A stretch of 64,000 bases of DNA, from assembly GCA_002844335.1 (NCBI GenBank), contig CP019155.1, positions 461,234 through 525,233 of the forward strand. The letters are read 5' to 3'. Below, in pieces: positions 43,343 to 52,339 of this stretch; within the stretch, counting starts at the first letter, position 1; every line of letters starts with the position of its first letter. The notes below the pieces were generated by a model. The model had not been told where the DNA came from and did no database searches. It worked only from the letters and a program-made list of their open reading frames with translations. Position numbers and translations under genes: made by a program. The DNA comes from Haloarcula taiwanensis. Lineage in GTDB: Archaea; Halobacteriota; Halobacteria; Halobacteriales; Haloarculaceae.

Positions 43343-44707
43343 ATGTCAGTTCGGTTACTCCAGTACTCTGACATTGAGACCGGCTGTGACGACCCCGTTC
43401 GGATGGGGCAGCTCGCCGGAACAATCCAGTCCGTCCGCGGAGAGGACACAGTCGTCGCCGGTACCGGCGACAACACTGCCCCGGGTGTTCTCGCTCACTA
43501 TTTCGAAGGCCGTCAAGCGCTACCGTTTTTCCGGGCAGTGAGTACCGATGTCGAGACGGTAGGAAACCACGATTTCGACTTCGGGACTGCGCCCATTCTA
43601 GACGTCATCTCGGAGAGTCCACAGGAGTGGATCGTCGCGAACGTCGCTGCCGGCGACAGTGAAGCCGGTTGTGGTTCTGGCATCGCTGGGTTAGACGGAA
43701 TGACAGTTCTACACCGAGATAGCCAACAGATCGGATTCGTCGGGGTAATCGATCCCGCGACGCCCCGAATTGCTCCAACCGGCGCGTCGGAGCTGACCGT
43801 GACCAGTCCTGTCGAGAGCGTGCGAACAGCGGTGGGTGAGCTCGGTCACACTGTCGATCAGTTCGTGGTGCTCGCACACTTACGGCGTGATTATGAGACC
43901 GCCGTTGCGGCCGTCGACGGTGTCGACGCGGTCCTCGGGGGCCACGTCCACAGGGAACGCCACGAGATCGTCGACGGAACACTGGTTATCCGCCCCGGAG
44001 CAAACGGGCAAGTGGTCTGGGAAGTCGAACTGTTCGACGGGAATCGTCCGCCGGTGGCCACTCGGCATTCGACAGCTGAGGGACCTATCGACAAGTCGAT
44101 GGCCGATACGACCCGCGAGCAGCTGGCCGATGTCGGCTTGCTGGAGACTGTCGCCACTGTCGACGACCCGATCTATCGCGATATCGACCGGCGTACCCGC
44201 GGCGAGAGTCGTATTGGCAACCTCGTGGCCGACGCCTATCGCTGGGCGGCTGATACCGATGTCGCCTTCGTCCACAATGGCGGCCTTCGAGAGGGGCGAC
44301 CCCTGTCTGGTGAGGTCACGGCTGGCGAGGTGGCCAGCCTGAACCCCTTCGGCGGTAAGGTGGAGGTCCTCCGCCTTTCGGGTGACCAGCTACGAACGCT
44401 CTTGAAGGCAGCCTTCCGTCCCCACCGCGATGACGGACGGCTCTGGCACGGCGACATCAGCGGGATGACCGTCGAGTACGACACCGAGACTGGACGGCTA
44501 GTGAGCGTGGCTGTCAACGACCAGCCTATCGACGCCGGTCGCGAGTACAGGATTGCCACCAACTCGTACGTCGTCTACAGCGACAACTGGCCGATTCCGC
44601 GCGAGACAGCCGTCGATTCGGTCGGACCTCCGTTCAAGACTGTTGCAGACTACGCTCGCGAAGAAGGCCTCGCTGTCCAGGTGGACGGACGGCTCCGAGA
44701 ATGCTGA
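43343..44707 (+). CDS. 5'-nucleotidase / metallophosphatase family protein
   Basis: The 454-residue protein has the calcineurin-like N-terminal metallophosphatase motifs: YSDIETGCDD, VAGTGDNTAPG, TVGNHDFDFG, VVLAHLRRDYE and VLGGHVHRERHE, then the 5'-nucleotidase C-terminal domain with RIGNLVADAYRWAADTDVAFVHNGGLREG and NPFGGKVEVLRLSGDQL. No signal peptide is seen, whereas most family members are secreted, so it is probably cytosolic. It would release phosphate from nucleotides. It starts about 175 bases after the FtsZ-like gene on the same strand. Confidence 0.9.
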   Translation: MSVRLLQYSDIETGCDDPVRMGQLAGTIQSVRGEDTVVAGTGDNTAPGVLAHYFEGRQALPFFRAVSTDVETVGNHDFDFGTAPILDVISESPQEWIVANVAAGDSEAGCGSGIAGLDGMTVLHRDSQQIGFVGVIDPATPRIAPTGASELTVTSPVESVRTAVGELGHTVDQFVVLAHLRRDYETAVAAVDGVDAVLGGHVHRERHEIVDGTLVIRPGANGQVVWEVELFDGNRPPVATRHSTAEGPIDKSMADTTREQLADVGLLETVATVDDPIYRDIDRRTRGESRIGNLVADAYRWAADTDVAFVHNGGLREGRPLSGEVTAGEVASLNPFGGKVEVLRLSGDQLRTLLKAAFRPHRDDGRLWHGDISGMTVEYDTETGRLVSVAVNDQPIDAGREYRIATNSYVVYSDNWPIPRETAVDSVGPPFKTVADYAREEGLAVQVDGRLREC

Positions 44708-44913
44708 TGAGTTCACGCGAGGAATGACTGTGTATATGGCCTAGAAACGACGTTGAAGCCCGCTCAAAGTGAGCCGCTTATTCGGTGGCGAGTCGCGTAA
44801 GTATATATTCGAGAACAGACAGCGGTTTGCGCTACGCTGAGAACTCCACGTCGCGTCAGATTTGAGCCGGGAAAGTAGACACGTTTTTACTGATCGATTC
44901 TGGATTTCGTATC

Positions 44914-45237
44914 ATGGCGGTAGATAACACTCGCTGTGAAAGCGGCTGTGCTGCCACGCTTCCCGATGTTGTGCCGTTCAACCTCGATCATTTGACACGT
45001 CAGAGCTGGGAACTGGGCACACGCTCTATTCAGGACGAGCAAACGATAGAACTCGGCGACTGGTCCTATCAGGCCGGGCAGTGGGCCCTGTCGCTGTTTG
45101 AGGTGACAAGCGAGACCGCCATTATCCGCATCCAGACACCAGTTGGTCGAAAGCGGTATTACGGGGCGATTCAGTCAGAGGTCCGCACGGCGATGCAAGA
45201 ACTCGAAGCGAGCCCGGCCTGGCAGAAAGTTGTGTGA
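44914..45237 (+). CDS. hypothetical protein, 107 residues
   Basis: The protein is 107 residues, acidic and soluble, with no recognised domain. Two Cys lie near the N-terminus (CESGC), and a patterned middle (WSYQAGQWALSLFEVTSETAIIRIQTPVGRKRYYGAI) suggests a mixed alpha-beta fold. AT-rich sequence upstream (ACGTTTTTACTG near 44881-44892) could be a promoter. It is placed between the nucleotidase and small membrane genes with no clear link. Confidence 0.6.
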   Translation: MAVDNTRCESGCAATLPDVVPFNLDHLTRQSWELGTRSIQDEQTIELGDWSYQAGQWALSLFEVTSETAIIRIQTPVGRKRYYGAIQSEVRTAMQELEASPAWQKVV

Positions 45238-45379
45238 GTACCGACACTATTGACTTCTGCCTCTAAATTAGATTCCGCTACAGAGCGCCTGAACACAGAC
45301 TGACCACGAAGCAGCGCGTCGGAACAGCTTGTCTCCAGCTTTCAGCACACGCCTCGATTCTGTGGCTGATACCGCGAGG

Positions 45380-45535
45380 CTACTGCTCACCGGGCGGGTC
45401 GTAGTCATCCGAGAGGAAGATACTGTCCTGCTCCGAGTCGAAGTAGACTTCCAGCGCCCGGAGTGAGCCGGCATAGGCTGCAACCATTACGAAAGCGAAT
45501 CCGATCAGGCCGGGGAGGAGGAATTCAAGGGCCAT
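45380..45535 (-). CDS. small membrane protein, 51 residues
   Basis: The predicted product starts MALEFLLPGLIGFAFVMVAAYAGSLRALEVYF and has one strong hydrophobic helix followed by an acidic tail (DSEQDSIFLSDDYDPPGEQ). I chose the ATG at 45535 because the upstream part of the frame is basic and unlikely. Single-helix proteins of this size are common in haloarchaea, with no known function. It lies 110 bases from the DoxX gene on the same strand. Confidence 0.55.
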   Translation of the reverse strand: MALEFLLPGLIGFAFVMVAAYAGSLRALEVYFDSEQDSIFLSDDYDPPGEQ

Positions 45536-45648
45536 TGTGCGACACCATCCGCTTCTTCGTAATAAGTGATTCAATCAGGATACGTGGTCCAGCTTCTCAT
45601 TCAGCGCAGGTATCGTGGCGAACTCGTCGTGGTCGGCCGCCGCCACGC

Positions 45649-46038
45649 TCAGTCGGTGTACCAGTACGCCCAGAGAATCAACACGCCCTGCAGTGGTAAG
45701 CGTGCCCAGCGGACCAGTGCAGATGGCTGGCCGCCGCCCGTGCCCTCGATGGTGACCATGGAAACAGCCATGTAGACGTTTGCGGGAAAAATCGCGACGA
45801 GCAGTGCGATCGTCGCCCATGCAGCGTATGAGCGCGTCTGCGGTACCAGCAGGCCGAACCCGACACCGATCTCGGCGACACCGGACAGATACACCAGCGC
45901 AAGCGGCGCTGGCAAAACCGGCGGCACGATCTGGACGTATAGTTCCGGCACGACGAAATGCAGTATCCCAGCAACGACATACAGGATCGACATCACGTAG
46001 CACAACGGCCGTTTGAACTGCCGCAAGCCAACACGCAT
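45649..46038 (-). CDS. DoxX-family membrane protein
   Basis: The 129-residue protein has four hydrophobic helices and the DoxX-type pattern: YVMSILYVVAGILHFVVPELYVQIVP, LALVYLSGVAEIGVGFGLLVPQTRSYAAW, ALLVAIFPANVYMAV and a last helix. DoxX proteins are small integral membrane proteins, some linked to quinol oxidases or oxidative stress. It is the last of the minus-strand genes 46992-45649, which may form a loose operon with a CCC1-like transporter and a DUF211 protein. Confidence 0.87.
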   Translation of the reverse strand: MRVGLRQFKRPLCYVMSILYVVAGILHFVVPELYVQIVPPVLPAPLALVYLSGVAEIGVGFGLLVPQTRSYAAWATIALLVAIFPANVYMAVSMVTIEGTGGGQPSALVRWARLPLQGVLILWAYWYTD

Positions 46039-46113
46039 CTACGACCTTGTTCGGCGGCCAGTCCAAAGCAAGTTGGGATTTGTGCTTCCGTGAGGAAACA
46101 GAGTCCCAGTCTC

Positions 46114-46695
46114 TCAGCCGGGGAGAAAGAGATTGAGAACGGCCACGACTACGCCGGCAAGTCCCATTCGCGCGGCGGCAACGTACCACTGCTGGCCCGA
46201 AATCGAACCCATGTAGGCACCGAACGCACCCAACACACCGACACCGAGGCCAACCGCGATGAGTGCCGCCTCTGTCATTGTGACGACGGTTCCTGCGACA
46301 AGGAACGGGGTCAGCGGAATCAGAATCCCGACCAGCGGGCCGAGGCCGCTCATAATGGCGTGGACGAAGCGGGCACCGCGCTGGTTTCGCTGCACGCGGG
46401 TATCATCGAGATCCGTAAGCATCGCTTGCTCGATACGTCTGATTTCGGCCCGGGTTTCGGCACGTTCGATTTCCCACACGCTCCAGACTGCAGAGGTCCC
46501 GAGGCCAACTGCCGCGCCCAGTCCGATTTTGATCACAGTGTATCCATCAGGGACCCCAGACAGGACAGCGCCGACGATGATGCCGATGCTCGTGAGTGTC
46601 CCGTCAAAGCCGTTCGAAATGAAGTACCGACGGGAGATAGCAAGAACATCTTCCTTTCCGAGCAGTCGCCTGATGAATTGTCGAATGGACGCCAC
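46114..46695 (-). CDS. VIT1/CCC1-family metal transporter
   Basis: The 193-residue protein has five hydrophobic helices and the CCC1/VIT1 first helix motif RYFISNGFDGTLTSIGIIVGAVLSG. The cytosolic hinge helix (EIERAETRAEIRRIEQAML) and the helix with VHAIMSGLGPLVGILIPL follow the family layout. Relatives move iron or manganese out of the cytosol. It starts with GTG, six bases after the DUF211 gene stop, and both are probably co-transcribed. Confidence 0.87.
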   Translation of the reverse strand: MASIRQFIRRLLGKEDVLAISRRYFISNGFDGTLTSIGIIVGAVLSGVPDGYTVIKIGLGAAVGLGTSAVWSVWEIERAETRAEIRRIEQAMLTDLDDTRVQRNQRGARFVHAIMSGLGPLVGILIPLTPFLVAGTVVTMTEAALIAVGLGVGVLGAFGAYMGSISGQQWYVAAARMGLAGVVVAVLNLFLPG

Positions 46696-46701
46696 AGCGC
46701 A

Positions 46702-46992
46702 TCAGCCATCCTGTAACGTCCGTCGATCCGTGACAACAGTGTCACCGCAGGCAACCTGGTCTACAGAGTGCACTGACCCGCCGAGATGTTCGATCGTTTC
46801 ATCGATCGCCTCGAAATCCAGATCGTCGCCTTCGAACGTGACCTTGACATTCTGCACTTCCTGATCCAGTTCAATCAGAGACGATGTTACTCCGTCGACC
46901 CCCGCAATTTCGGCCAGTTGGTCGGTAAAGGTCAGGAGCGGCGGATCGTGTGGTTTCAGGACATCGATTACAAGGCGTCGGACTGCTGCCAT
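46702..46992 (-). CDS. DUF211 family protein
   Basis: The 96-residue protein starts MAAVRRLVIDVLKPHDPPLLTFTDQLAEIAGVDGV, which is the conserved start of archaeal DUF211 proteins, followed by VKVTFEGDDLDFEAIDETIEHLGGSVHSVDQVACG. The fold is a small ferredoxin-like alpha-beta protein. No biochemical role is established; placement directly before a CCC1-like transporter gene is common in archaea and suggests a metal-linked role. Confidence 0.9.
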   Translation of the reverse strand: MAAVRRLVIDVLKPHDPPLLTFTDQLAEIAGVDGVTSSLIELDQEVQNVKVTFEGDDLDFEAIDETIEHLGGSVHSVDQVACGDTVVTDRRTLQDG

Positions 46993-47347
46993 ATCTCAAC
47001 ACGCGCGGGGTTATGGTAAAAATGTGTGCCAATACCACCCTGTCATCGGACCACTCCTATCGAGGTACCTGACGGCGACGCTGTACATCCTCTATCCGAA
47101 GCGGGCAAGAAACTTCCGCAGGCGAGATGTTATTAGATCCCACTGTGTAGTTCATCGAACAGCGTCTCTGGATTACGATGCATCTGCAACGACATCGAGC
47201 CGACCAGTTCGCTGCGCGGACGCTGACACAGCAAAGGCTCAGAAGTCACAGTCACGGACGGGTGCAAACAGAAATCCGTCTTCAGTCACCCCGGAACGCC
47301 CTCCGTTGCCCAGATAGCTGACCGAGTGCAAACAAGCGACTCCCAGT
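46993..47347. other. intergenic stretch, nothing recognised
   Basis: About 355 bases between divergent genes. It must hold two promoters. I see no other feature. Confidence 0.45.
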
Positions 47348-48232
47348 ATGTACGACACCATCCTGTTCCCGACTGACGGGAGCGACGCCGCAGAATCGGC
47401 TCTTGAATACGCGCTACAGATCGCAGCCGAGCACGAGGCGACATTGCATATCCTCAACGTCGCCGATACTGGCCGAGACAGTGTCACAACGATTCGTGGA
47501 GAGGTCATCGACGTTCTCGAAACAGAAGGAGAGCGCATTGTGGCGGAAGCCGCGCAACATGCGAAGGATGAGGGCGTCCCAGTCGTCTCGACGGTTCTCC
47601 AAGGAGACCCGCACAGGACGATACTTGACTACAGCGAACAGTCCGACATTGACTGCATTGTCATGCCGACACACGGACAGCGGGGGATCAAGCGAATCCT
47701 CCTCGGAAGCGTCACCGAACGTGTCATCAACACGGCGACGGTTCCCGTCATTGCGGTCAACCCCGCAGGAGAGCGGTCACTCGTGTATCCGCCGACACAC
47801 GTCCTTGTCCCGACAGATGGCAGCCGTGGCGCGGGGGTCGCAGTGACACAGGGGATTGCTGTTGCAAACGCGACGGGGGCAACACTCCATCTGCTCCACG
47901 TTGTCGAGACCGGCGGTCTCGGGCTCGATGCACGCTCTGTCCTGAAGGAAGGGAAGTTGACTGATCGGGCGAACGAAATTATGGCCGAGGCAACCGAGAG
48001 AGTTGAGGAAACGTCGCTTGACTCGGTCACCACCGCCATCGAACACGGTACCCCATCAAAGGTGATTCGCGATTACATCGACGAGAACCAGATCGGTCTC
48101 GCGGTTATGGGGACTCACGGACAGACTGATTTCAGCAGGTACGTCATGGGTGGTGTCAGCGCCAAAATCGTCCGGACGTCCCCAGTTCCAGTGACGTGGG
48201 TTCGTGAGCCCGACGCTGAATCAGATGAGTAG
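47348..48232 (+). CDS. tandem universal stress protein (two UspA domains)
   Basis: The 294-residue protein has two UspA domains: YDTILFPTDGSDAAESALEYA with VMPTHGQRGIKRILLGSVTERVINTATVPVI in the first (about 1-140), and HVLVPTDGSRGAGVAV with AVMGTHGQTDFSRYVMGGVSAKIVRTSPVPV in the second (about 152-290). Both domains keep the glycine-rich ATP-type motif G-X2-G-X9-G. It is cytosolic and likely contributes to stress tolerance. It has no operon partner. Confidence 0.92.
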   Translation: MYDTILFPTDGSDAAESALEYALQIAAEHEATLHILNVADTGRDSVTTIRGEVIDVLETEGERIVAEAAQHAKDEGVPVVSTVLQGDPHRTILDYSEQSDIDCIVMPTHGQRGIKRILLGSVTERVINTATVPVIAVNPAGERSLVYPPTHVLVPTDGSRGAGVAVTQGIAVANATGATLHLLHVVETGGLGLDARSVLKEGKLTDRANEIMAEATERVEETSLDSVTTAIEHGTPSKVIRDYIDENQIGLAVMGTHGQTDFSRYVMGGVSAKIVRTSPVPVTWVREPDAESDE

Positions 48233-48360
48233 GGCGGTTCGTGAATCTGTCAACACATCCCAGAGCACGGGTCTGAGAAAGCGCTGCGTGTGCGGGACCG
48301 TGGTCGGACTCTGGATATGCGGGAGTGTTTAGTAACTATGGCCACCACCTAAATCGGATC

Positions 48361-48975
48361 ATGACCACAGACGACTCACAGTCCGGTGGAGGAACGAGCA
48401 AGGTCGATGCCGTGATTCAGAAGTACGGTCTTGTCGGGATGGGTGCAGAGCTCGAGAGCCGATGGGTTGGTGACGAGGGAGAGGAACAAAGCACCCGCGA
48501 TCTTGCGGAGTATTTCAATCAATCAGTGCTCGAATCCGCTATTGAAGGGGTTGACGCCCCGACATTGAGTGGTGATATCCAACAGGTCTATCAGTCACTT
48601 AGTGAAGACGACGCCGACGCCCCACTCATACGCTCCCGCCTCGAACAGAGCGGAGTCGATATCGAATCCGTGATGGCTGATTTTATTTCCCACCAGACGG
48701 TGTATCGCTATCTCAAGAACGATCGGGGCGCGGCTAGGCCCGAGCAGACACCCGAAGAACGGAAGGAAAGTGCCATTGACAGAATACAGCGGCTCCGGGG
48801 GCGAACCACCGCCGTGACGAGGCAAACTATCGAGAGCTTAGAAAAAAACGACGCCATCTCAGCGGGCGATTTCAACATCATCAACGAACTGCAGGTACTG
48901 TGTGAGGACTGTGGCCGTAGCTACGATATTGTCGCATTTCTGGAACAGGGTGGCTGCGACTGCCAGTCCGAATGA
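48361..48975 (+). CDS. rdfA: rod-determining factor RdfA family protein
   Basis: The 204-residue protein matches RdfA of haloarchaea: KVDAVIQKYGLVGMGAELESRWVGDEGE at the start, STRDLAEYFNQSVLESA, DFISHQTVYRYLKNDRGA, RIQRLRGRTTAVTRQTIESL, and the C-terminal zinc-like CEDCGRSYDIVAFLEQGGCDC. RdfA is needed for rod shape in Haloferax. The ATG at 48361 is used in place of an earlier in-frame start at 48325, since the family begins with the SKVDAVI helix. It lies 5 kb from the FtsZ-like gene. Confidence 0.9.
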   Translation: MTTDDSQSGGGTSKVDAVIQKYGLVGMGAELESRWVGDEGEEQSTRDLAEYFNQSVLESAIEGVDAPTLSGDIQQVYQSLSEDDADAPLIRSRLEQSGVDIESVMADFISHQTVYRYLKNDRGAARPEQTPEERKESAIDRIQRLRGRTTAVTRQTIESLEKNDAISAGDFNIINELQVLCEDCGRSYDIVAFLEQGGCDCQSE

Positions 48976-49059
48976 GGGTTTCTTCACAAGCAGGCACAGG
49001 AACGCTGGCAGCCCAGCCAGCGGGTCTGTAAGCAGACGCAGTTCCGCGACAGAAGGTAA

Positions 49060-49338
49060 TCAGTCGAGCCTCGGGAACCGGGCGGACTTACAGTCGACGC
49101 TGCAGAACGCGTATTCCGTGACGTTGCCGGCCCCATCTCTGGTAGTGACATTTCGATACTGGACGTTTTCCCCGATCGGTGCTCCGCAGTGGTCGCAGTG
49201 GCGCGTTGCAATCGAGCTAATGACGACCCTGATAGATTGGCTCTCGACACTTTCGGGGGCTGCATTCCGGGCCTGGTCTGCGTTTGCGATGTCCGCTGGT
49301 TGTTGGCTACGATACTCCTGCGTGTTTTGTGCGTTCAT
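49060..49338 (-). CDS. small zinc-finger protein, DUF7576-like
   Basis: The 92-residue protein has a disordered, polar N-terminus and a zinc-finger: RHCDHCGAPIGENVQYRNVTT, then EYAFCSVDCKSARFP, giving CX2C and CX3C-type ligands. I chose the ATG at 49338; the frame reaches 49398 but the extra part is not typical. Such haloarchaeal zinc fingers are probably protein or nucleic-acid binding, but no target is known. A related gene lies at 49992 on the other strand. Confidence 0.72.
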   Translation of the reverse strand: MNAQNTQEYRSQQPADIANADQARNAAPESVESQSIRVVISSIATRHCDHCGAPIGENVQYRNVTTRDGAGNVTEYAFCSVDCKSARFPRLD

Positions 49339-49394
49339 GATGGTGCTGAGTGTGGATTTGTAGTTTGTGTCACAGCGCGTCGTGTGATGGGTCA

Positions 49395-49656
49395 TCACGA
49401 CCCGACAGCCGTTGGCCGGTGCTCTGGGGACCAGCCGGGACTGACGTTTTCCACCTGTGTGCGGACGTTTGCCCGCACTGTGGTGGTCTACGTCAGTTTA
49501 AAACTTGAAAAATGTAAAACCAGATGTAGAACGATCCGTACCGATCACGTGCCGGGACAGCGGGCTTACTTTCCAAGCCGTACAGTCGACGCCCGGATTC
49601 ATATGCATGGATTCATTGGATGTACACTTAACAATTATGTGAGGGCTGTTCACACC
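49395..49656. repeat. decayed ~265-bp repeat, copy 1 (with Cys-rich coding trace)
   Basis: This stretch aligns with 56077-56347: GACCCGACAGCCG near its start, CGTTTTCC at 49445, GGTCTACGTCAGTTTAAA at 49486-49503, AAATGTAAAA near 49511-49520, GCCGGGACAGC near 49551-49561, CATATGC near 49608 and GTTCACAC at 49648-49655. In frame it reads FHLCADVCPHCGGLRQFK, then has stops, so it once encoded a zinc-ribbon-like part. Confidence 0.65.
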
Positions 49657-49991
49657 CACCAACTACCGGCGTTTGCAGACAGCCCCGTCTCAGTAGATGA
49701 GTTGATGCACACTAACCAAATGATTAAATACAATAGTTTGTTATATATGTACATGGAACCGGGTGTCCAGACGGGAGAAGCGTCCCGGAAAACAATGGCA
49801 GCTACCGTCGTAGCGACCGGTTATACGTTTTTTATACTGCCTGCCTAGTAATCCGCGTAGACCATCGCAGCCCGGGCAGTACCCCGGTATCGGTGGAAAA
49901 CGTCGGTGAGTCGATTATCGCGACTGTGGAGTAGTGTGGACCAGTCGATAGAACGAGACCGTCCCCCGTCAACAACGAATCGATACGAACG
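49657..49991. other. intergenic stretch, nothing recognised
   Basis: The region after the relic is AT-rich at 49720-49752 and should hold the promoter for the second zinc-finger gene. No gene is seen. Confidence 0.4.
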
Positions 49992-50267
49992 ATGAATGGA
50001 CAAAGTGACGCAGAACAGTCGTTAGCAACCGGTCGCTGCGCTATGGAAGTCAGCGGCAACACAACCACTACCGAGCTGATAATTCAAAATAAGTCGACCC
50101 GAGTCCTGGTTGGTGGGTCACCGACCTACCGCTGTGACTACTGTGGGCAGGTGATCAGCGAACAGATGAGGTACAGAGGTCTTACGATACGAGACTCAGG
50201 CGGAGAGATAACAGAGCATTTTTTCTGTGAAGAGGAATGCATGACATCGCAGTACCCCAATATCTGA
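49992..50267 (+). CDS. small zinc-finger protein, DUF7576-like (paralogue)
   Basis: The 91-residue protein ends in YRCDYCGQVISEQMRYRGLTIRDSGGEITEHFFCEEECMTSQYP, the same CX2C...CX3C finger as in the gene at 49060 (which reads RDGAGNVTEYAFCSVDCKSARFP). The N-terminal 45 residues are polar and diverged. The two genes are divergent, about 650 bases apart, with a repeat relic between them. This points to a local duplication of a small zinc-binding protein of unknown target. Confidence 0.72.
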   Translation: MNGQSDAEQSLATGRCAMEVSGNTTTTELIIQNKSTRVLVGGSPTYRCDYCGQVISEQMRYRGLTIRDSGGEITEHFFCEEECMTSQYPNI

Positions 50268-50576
50268 GATTCCCGTTTTGTTTTCGACTGGTATAGATCA
50301 CAAATGTACAAAAATATAGTATATAATACATCAAACCCATATTATAGGCCACGCGGACGGCAACCAAATAGTAAAAATTATCGAAGTAAAGGTTATTTCC
50401 TATGTATTTTCCCCAAAGAATAGTTTGAGCGTCCGTTTATTTCTATATACTCTATACAGATGCGCTATTTTGTCGCTCTACAGGATTGTTTGATATATAA
50501 ATATCCCCTGAGTGTTAATATTTAATGATATGAAATAAGGGATGGGTTTACGTGTGTCGACAAGCCATGTGAATTC
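50268..50576. other. AT-rich intergenic stretch
   Basis: Very AT-rich from 50290 to 50525, with several TATA-like units. The only candidate is the small ORF that starts at 50577. No repeat is seen. Confidence 0.5.
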
Positions 50577-50705
50577 ATGACACAGTATAACAGCAGCAAG
50601 GGAATTCTGTACAAAGAGTTGCCAACAGACACAGCGAAACCCGAAGAAGACAGCAAGCTAAGCACCAGAGACGGCGGCGCAACCCAAACAGTCGCAAACG
50701 ACTGA
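50577..50705 (+). CDS. possible small protein, 42 residues
   Basis: An ATG at 50577 opens a 43-codon frame ending in TGA at 50703-50705. The predicted product (MTQYNSSKGILYKELPTDTA, then KPEEDSKLSTRDGGATQTVA) is polar, without helices or cysteines. GC content is higher than in the flanking DNA, and the AT-rich TATA-like stretch 45-60 bases upstream would fit a promoter. I do not recognise the family. Confidence 0.4.
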   Translation: MTQYNSSKGILYKELPTDTAKPEEDSKLSTRDGGATQTVAND

Positions 50706-50905
50706 CACTGGTTCATAGCCGACAGCCGCCTTGGACCAGTCTTCGGAATTACGTGGCCAGCAAAGGAGACGTGGAGTTCGCTTGCGGCGATCTGTTCTGG
50801 AGTTACAGCTTCGAACCAGCAGGTAGTATCGTATGAGCCGTAATTGAGTGGCGTCTCTCTCAGTTTGGACGTAGATAGAGAGACTGAGGTCTCAATTCGG
50901 TTCAG

Positions 50906-52339
50906 TCAGGTGTGTCTGTGTATCGCTTTCCCTCTTGCATTCTGTGCGGCTTCCATTATCGATTCACTTAGTGTTGGGTGCGTGTGGACCGTTGAACCGA
51001 TATCTTGAAGTTTTGCCCCCATTTCTATCATTGCCGCGATTTCTGCAATCAACTCAGAGGCCTCCGGACCGACAATCTGTGCACCGATCACACGTTCGGT
51101 TTCTTTTGCGGCGACGATTCGGACAAAGCCGTCCGTCCGGTTTGCTGTCAGTGCTCGACCAGACGCCTGAAACTGGAACGTACCTGTGACAGGCGTAATT
51201 CCCTCGTTCGCTGCTTCGGTCGCCGTGAGCCCGACGGTTCCGATTTCCGGCTCGGTAAACACGGCAGCCGGGAGGGCCTGATAATCGACTGCCGCTGGCT
51301 CGCCAGCGATTACTTCTGCTGCAACCTCCCCTTCTTTCGATCCCTTGTGCGCGAGCATCGGTTCACCAGCAACGTCACCGACTGCGAAAATGTGCTCCTT
51401 GTTTGTCCGACATCTGCTATCCGTTGGAATGAACCCCTGAGAACTGGTTTCGACGCCGGCGGCATCGATACTGAGCGTGTCAGTCACCGGGCGTCGGCCG
51501 ACGGCAACGAGTATTCTGTCAGCGGTGAGCTCTATATCGCTATCGTGTGCCGCTCCGTCGGCGGGGACAGCAGTCAGAACGGCCTCGTCGCCAGACTCAG
51601 CCCAGCTGTCCGCGGTGTACCCGAAATGGAAATCCACACCCAGATTCTCCGCTCGCTGCCGGACTACCGAAGCAATGTCTTGCTCATAGCTGGGAAGCGC
51701 TTGCTCCAGCATCTCAACGACCGTGACATCGCTTCCAAGTCGGCTGTAGACAGTCGCTAGCTCCATGCCGATGTATCCGGCTCCGACGATTGCGAGTTCG
51801 TCGGGTACTGTTTCAAGGGTCAAAGCGCCGGTAGAGGACACGATATACTCGTCACCGTAGTCGAACCCCGGAATTTCAATCGGCCGGGACCCCGTCGCGA
51901 TGATGCAGTATTCGAATTTTAGCGATTCAGACCCCTGTCCATCACCCTGGTGGACGATTCTGATCTTGTTTTCATCAGCAAATTCGGCAGTCCCTTGCAG
52001 CAGGTTCACGCCAGCTGCCGTACACAGTTGCTCGATACCGCTCGTTAATTGATCGACGACGCCGTCTTTCCAGTCCATCATCTCGTCGAGCGCAACTGTT
52101 GGGTCTGCGTAAATTCCCAGCTCCTCCGCGTTGCCCGCCTCCGCTGCCAGTTTTGAAGCGTTGAGCAGGGCCTTTGAGGGGATACAGCCACGGTTGAGAC
52201 AGGCTCCGCCGTACGCTCCCTTTTCTACGAGCGTAACATCGAGGTCAAGCTGTGCGGCGCGGATTGCGGCGACGTATCCGCCGGGACCAGCACCAATAAC
52301 CAGTACGTCAGTCGACGTAGTTACATCTCCGACAACCAT
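50906..52339 (-). CDS. lpdA: dihydrolipoyl dehydrogenase (E3)
   Basis: The 477-residue flavoprotein has GAGPGGYVAAIRAAQL for FAD, the redox pair Cys47 and Cys52 in GACLNRGCIPSKALL, a second Rossmann loop in IVGAGYIGMELATVYSRLG, and HTHPTLSE near the C-terminus with the catalytic His-Glu pair. It reoxidises the dihydrolipoyl group of E2 with NAD. It is the last gene of a four-gene operon E1alpha-E1beta-E2-E3; its start shares one base with the E2 stop. The enzyme can also serve glycine cleavage, but the operon fixes its main role here. Confidence 0.95.
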   Translation of the reverse strand: MVVGDVTTSTDVLVIGAGPGGYVAAIRAAQLDLDVTLVEKGAYGGACLNRGCIPSKALLNASKLAAEAGNAEELGIYADPTVALDEMMDWKDGVVDQLTSGIEQLCTAAGVNLLQGTAEFADENKIRIVHQGDGQGSESLKFEYCIIATGSRPIEIPGFDYGDEYIVSSTGALTLETVPDELAIVGAGYIGMELATVYSRLGSDVTVVEMLEQALPSYEQDIASVVRQRAENLGVDFHFGYTADSWAESGDEAVLTAVPADGAAHDSDIELTADRILVAVGRRPVTDTLSIDAAGVETSSQGFIPTDSRCRTNKEHIFAVGDVAGEPMLAHKGSKEGEVAAEVIAGEPAAVDYQALPAAVFTEPEIGTVGLTATEAANEGITPVTGTFQFQASGRALTANRTDGFVRIVAAKETERVIGAQIVGPEASELIAEIAAMIEMGAKLQDIGSTVHTHPTLSESIMEAAQNARGKAIHRHT

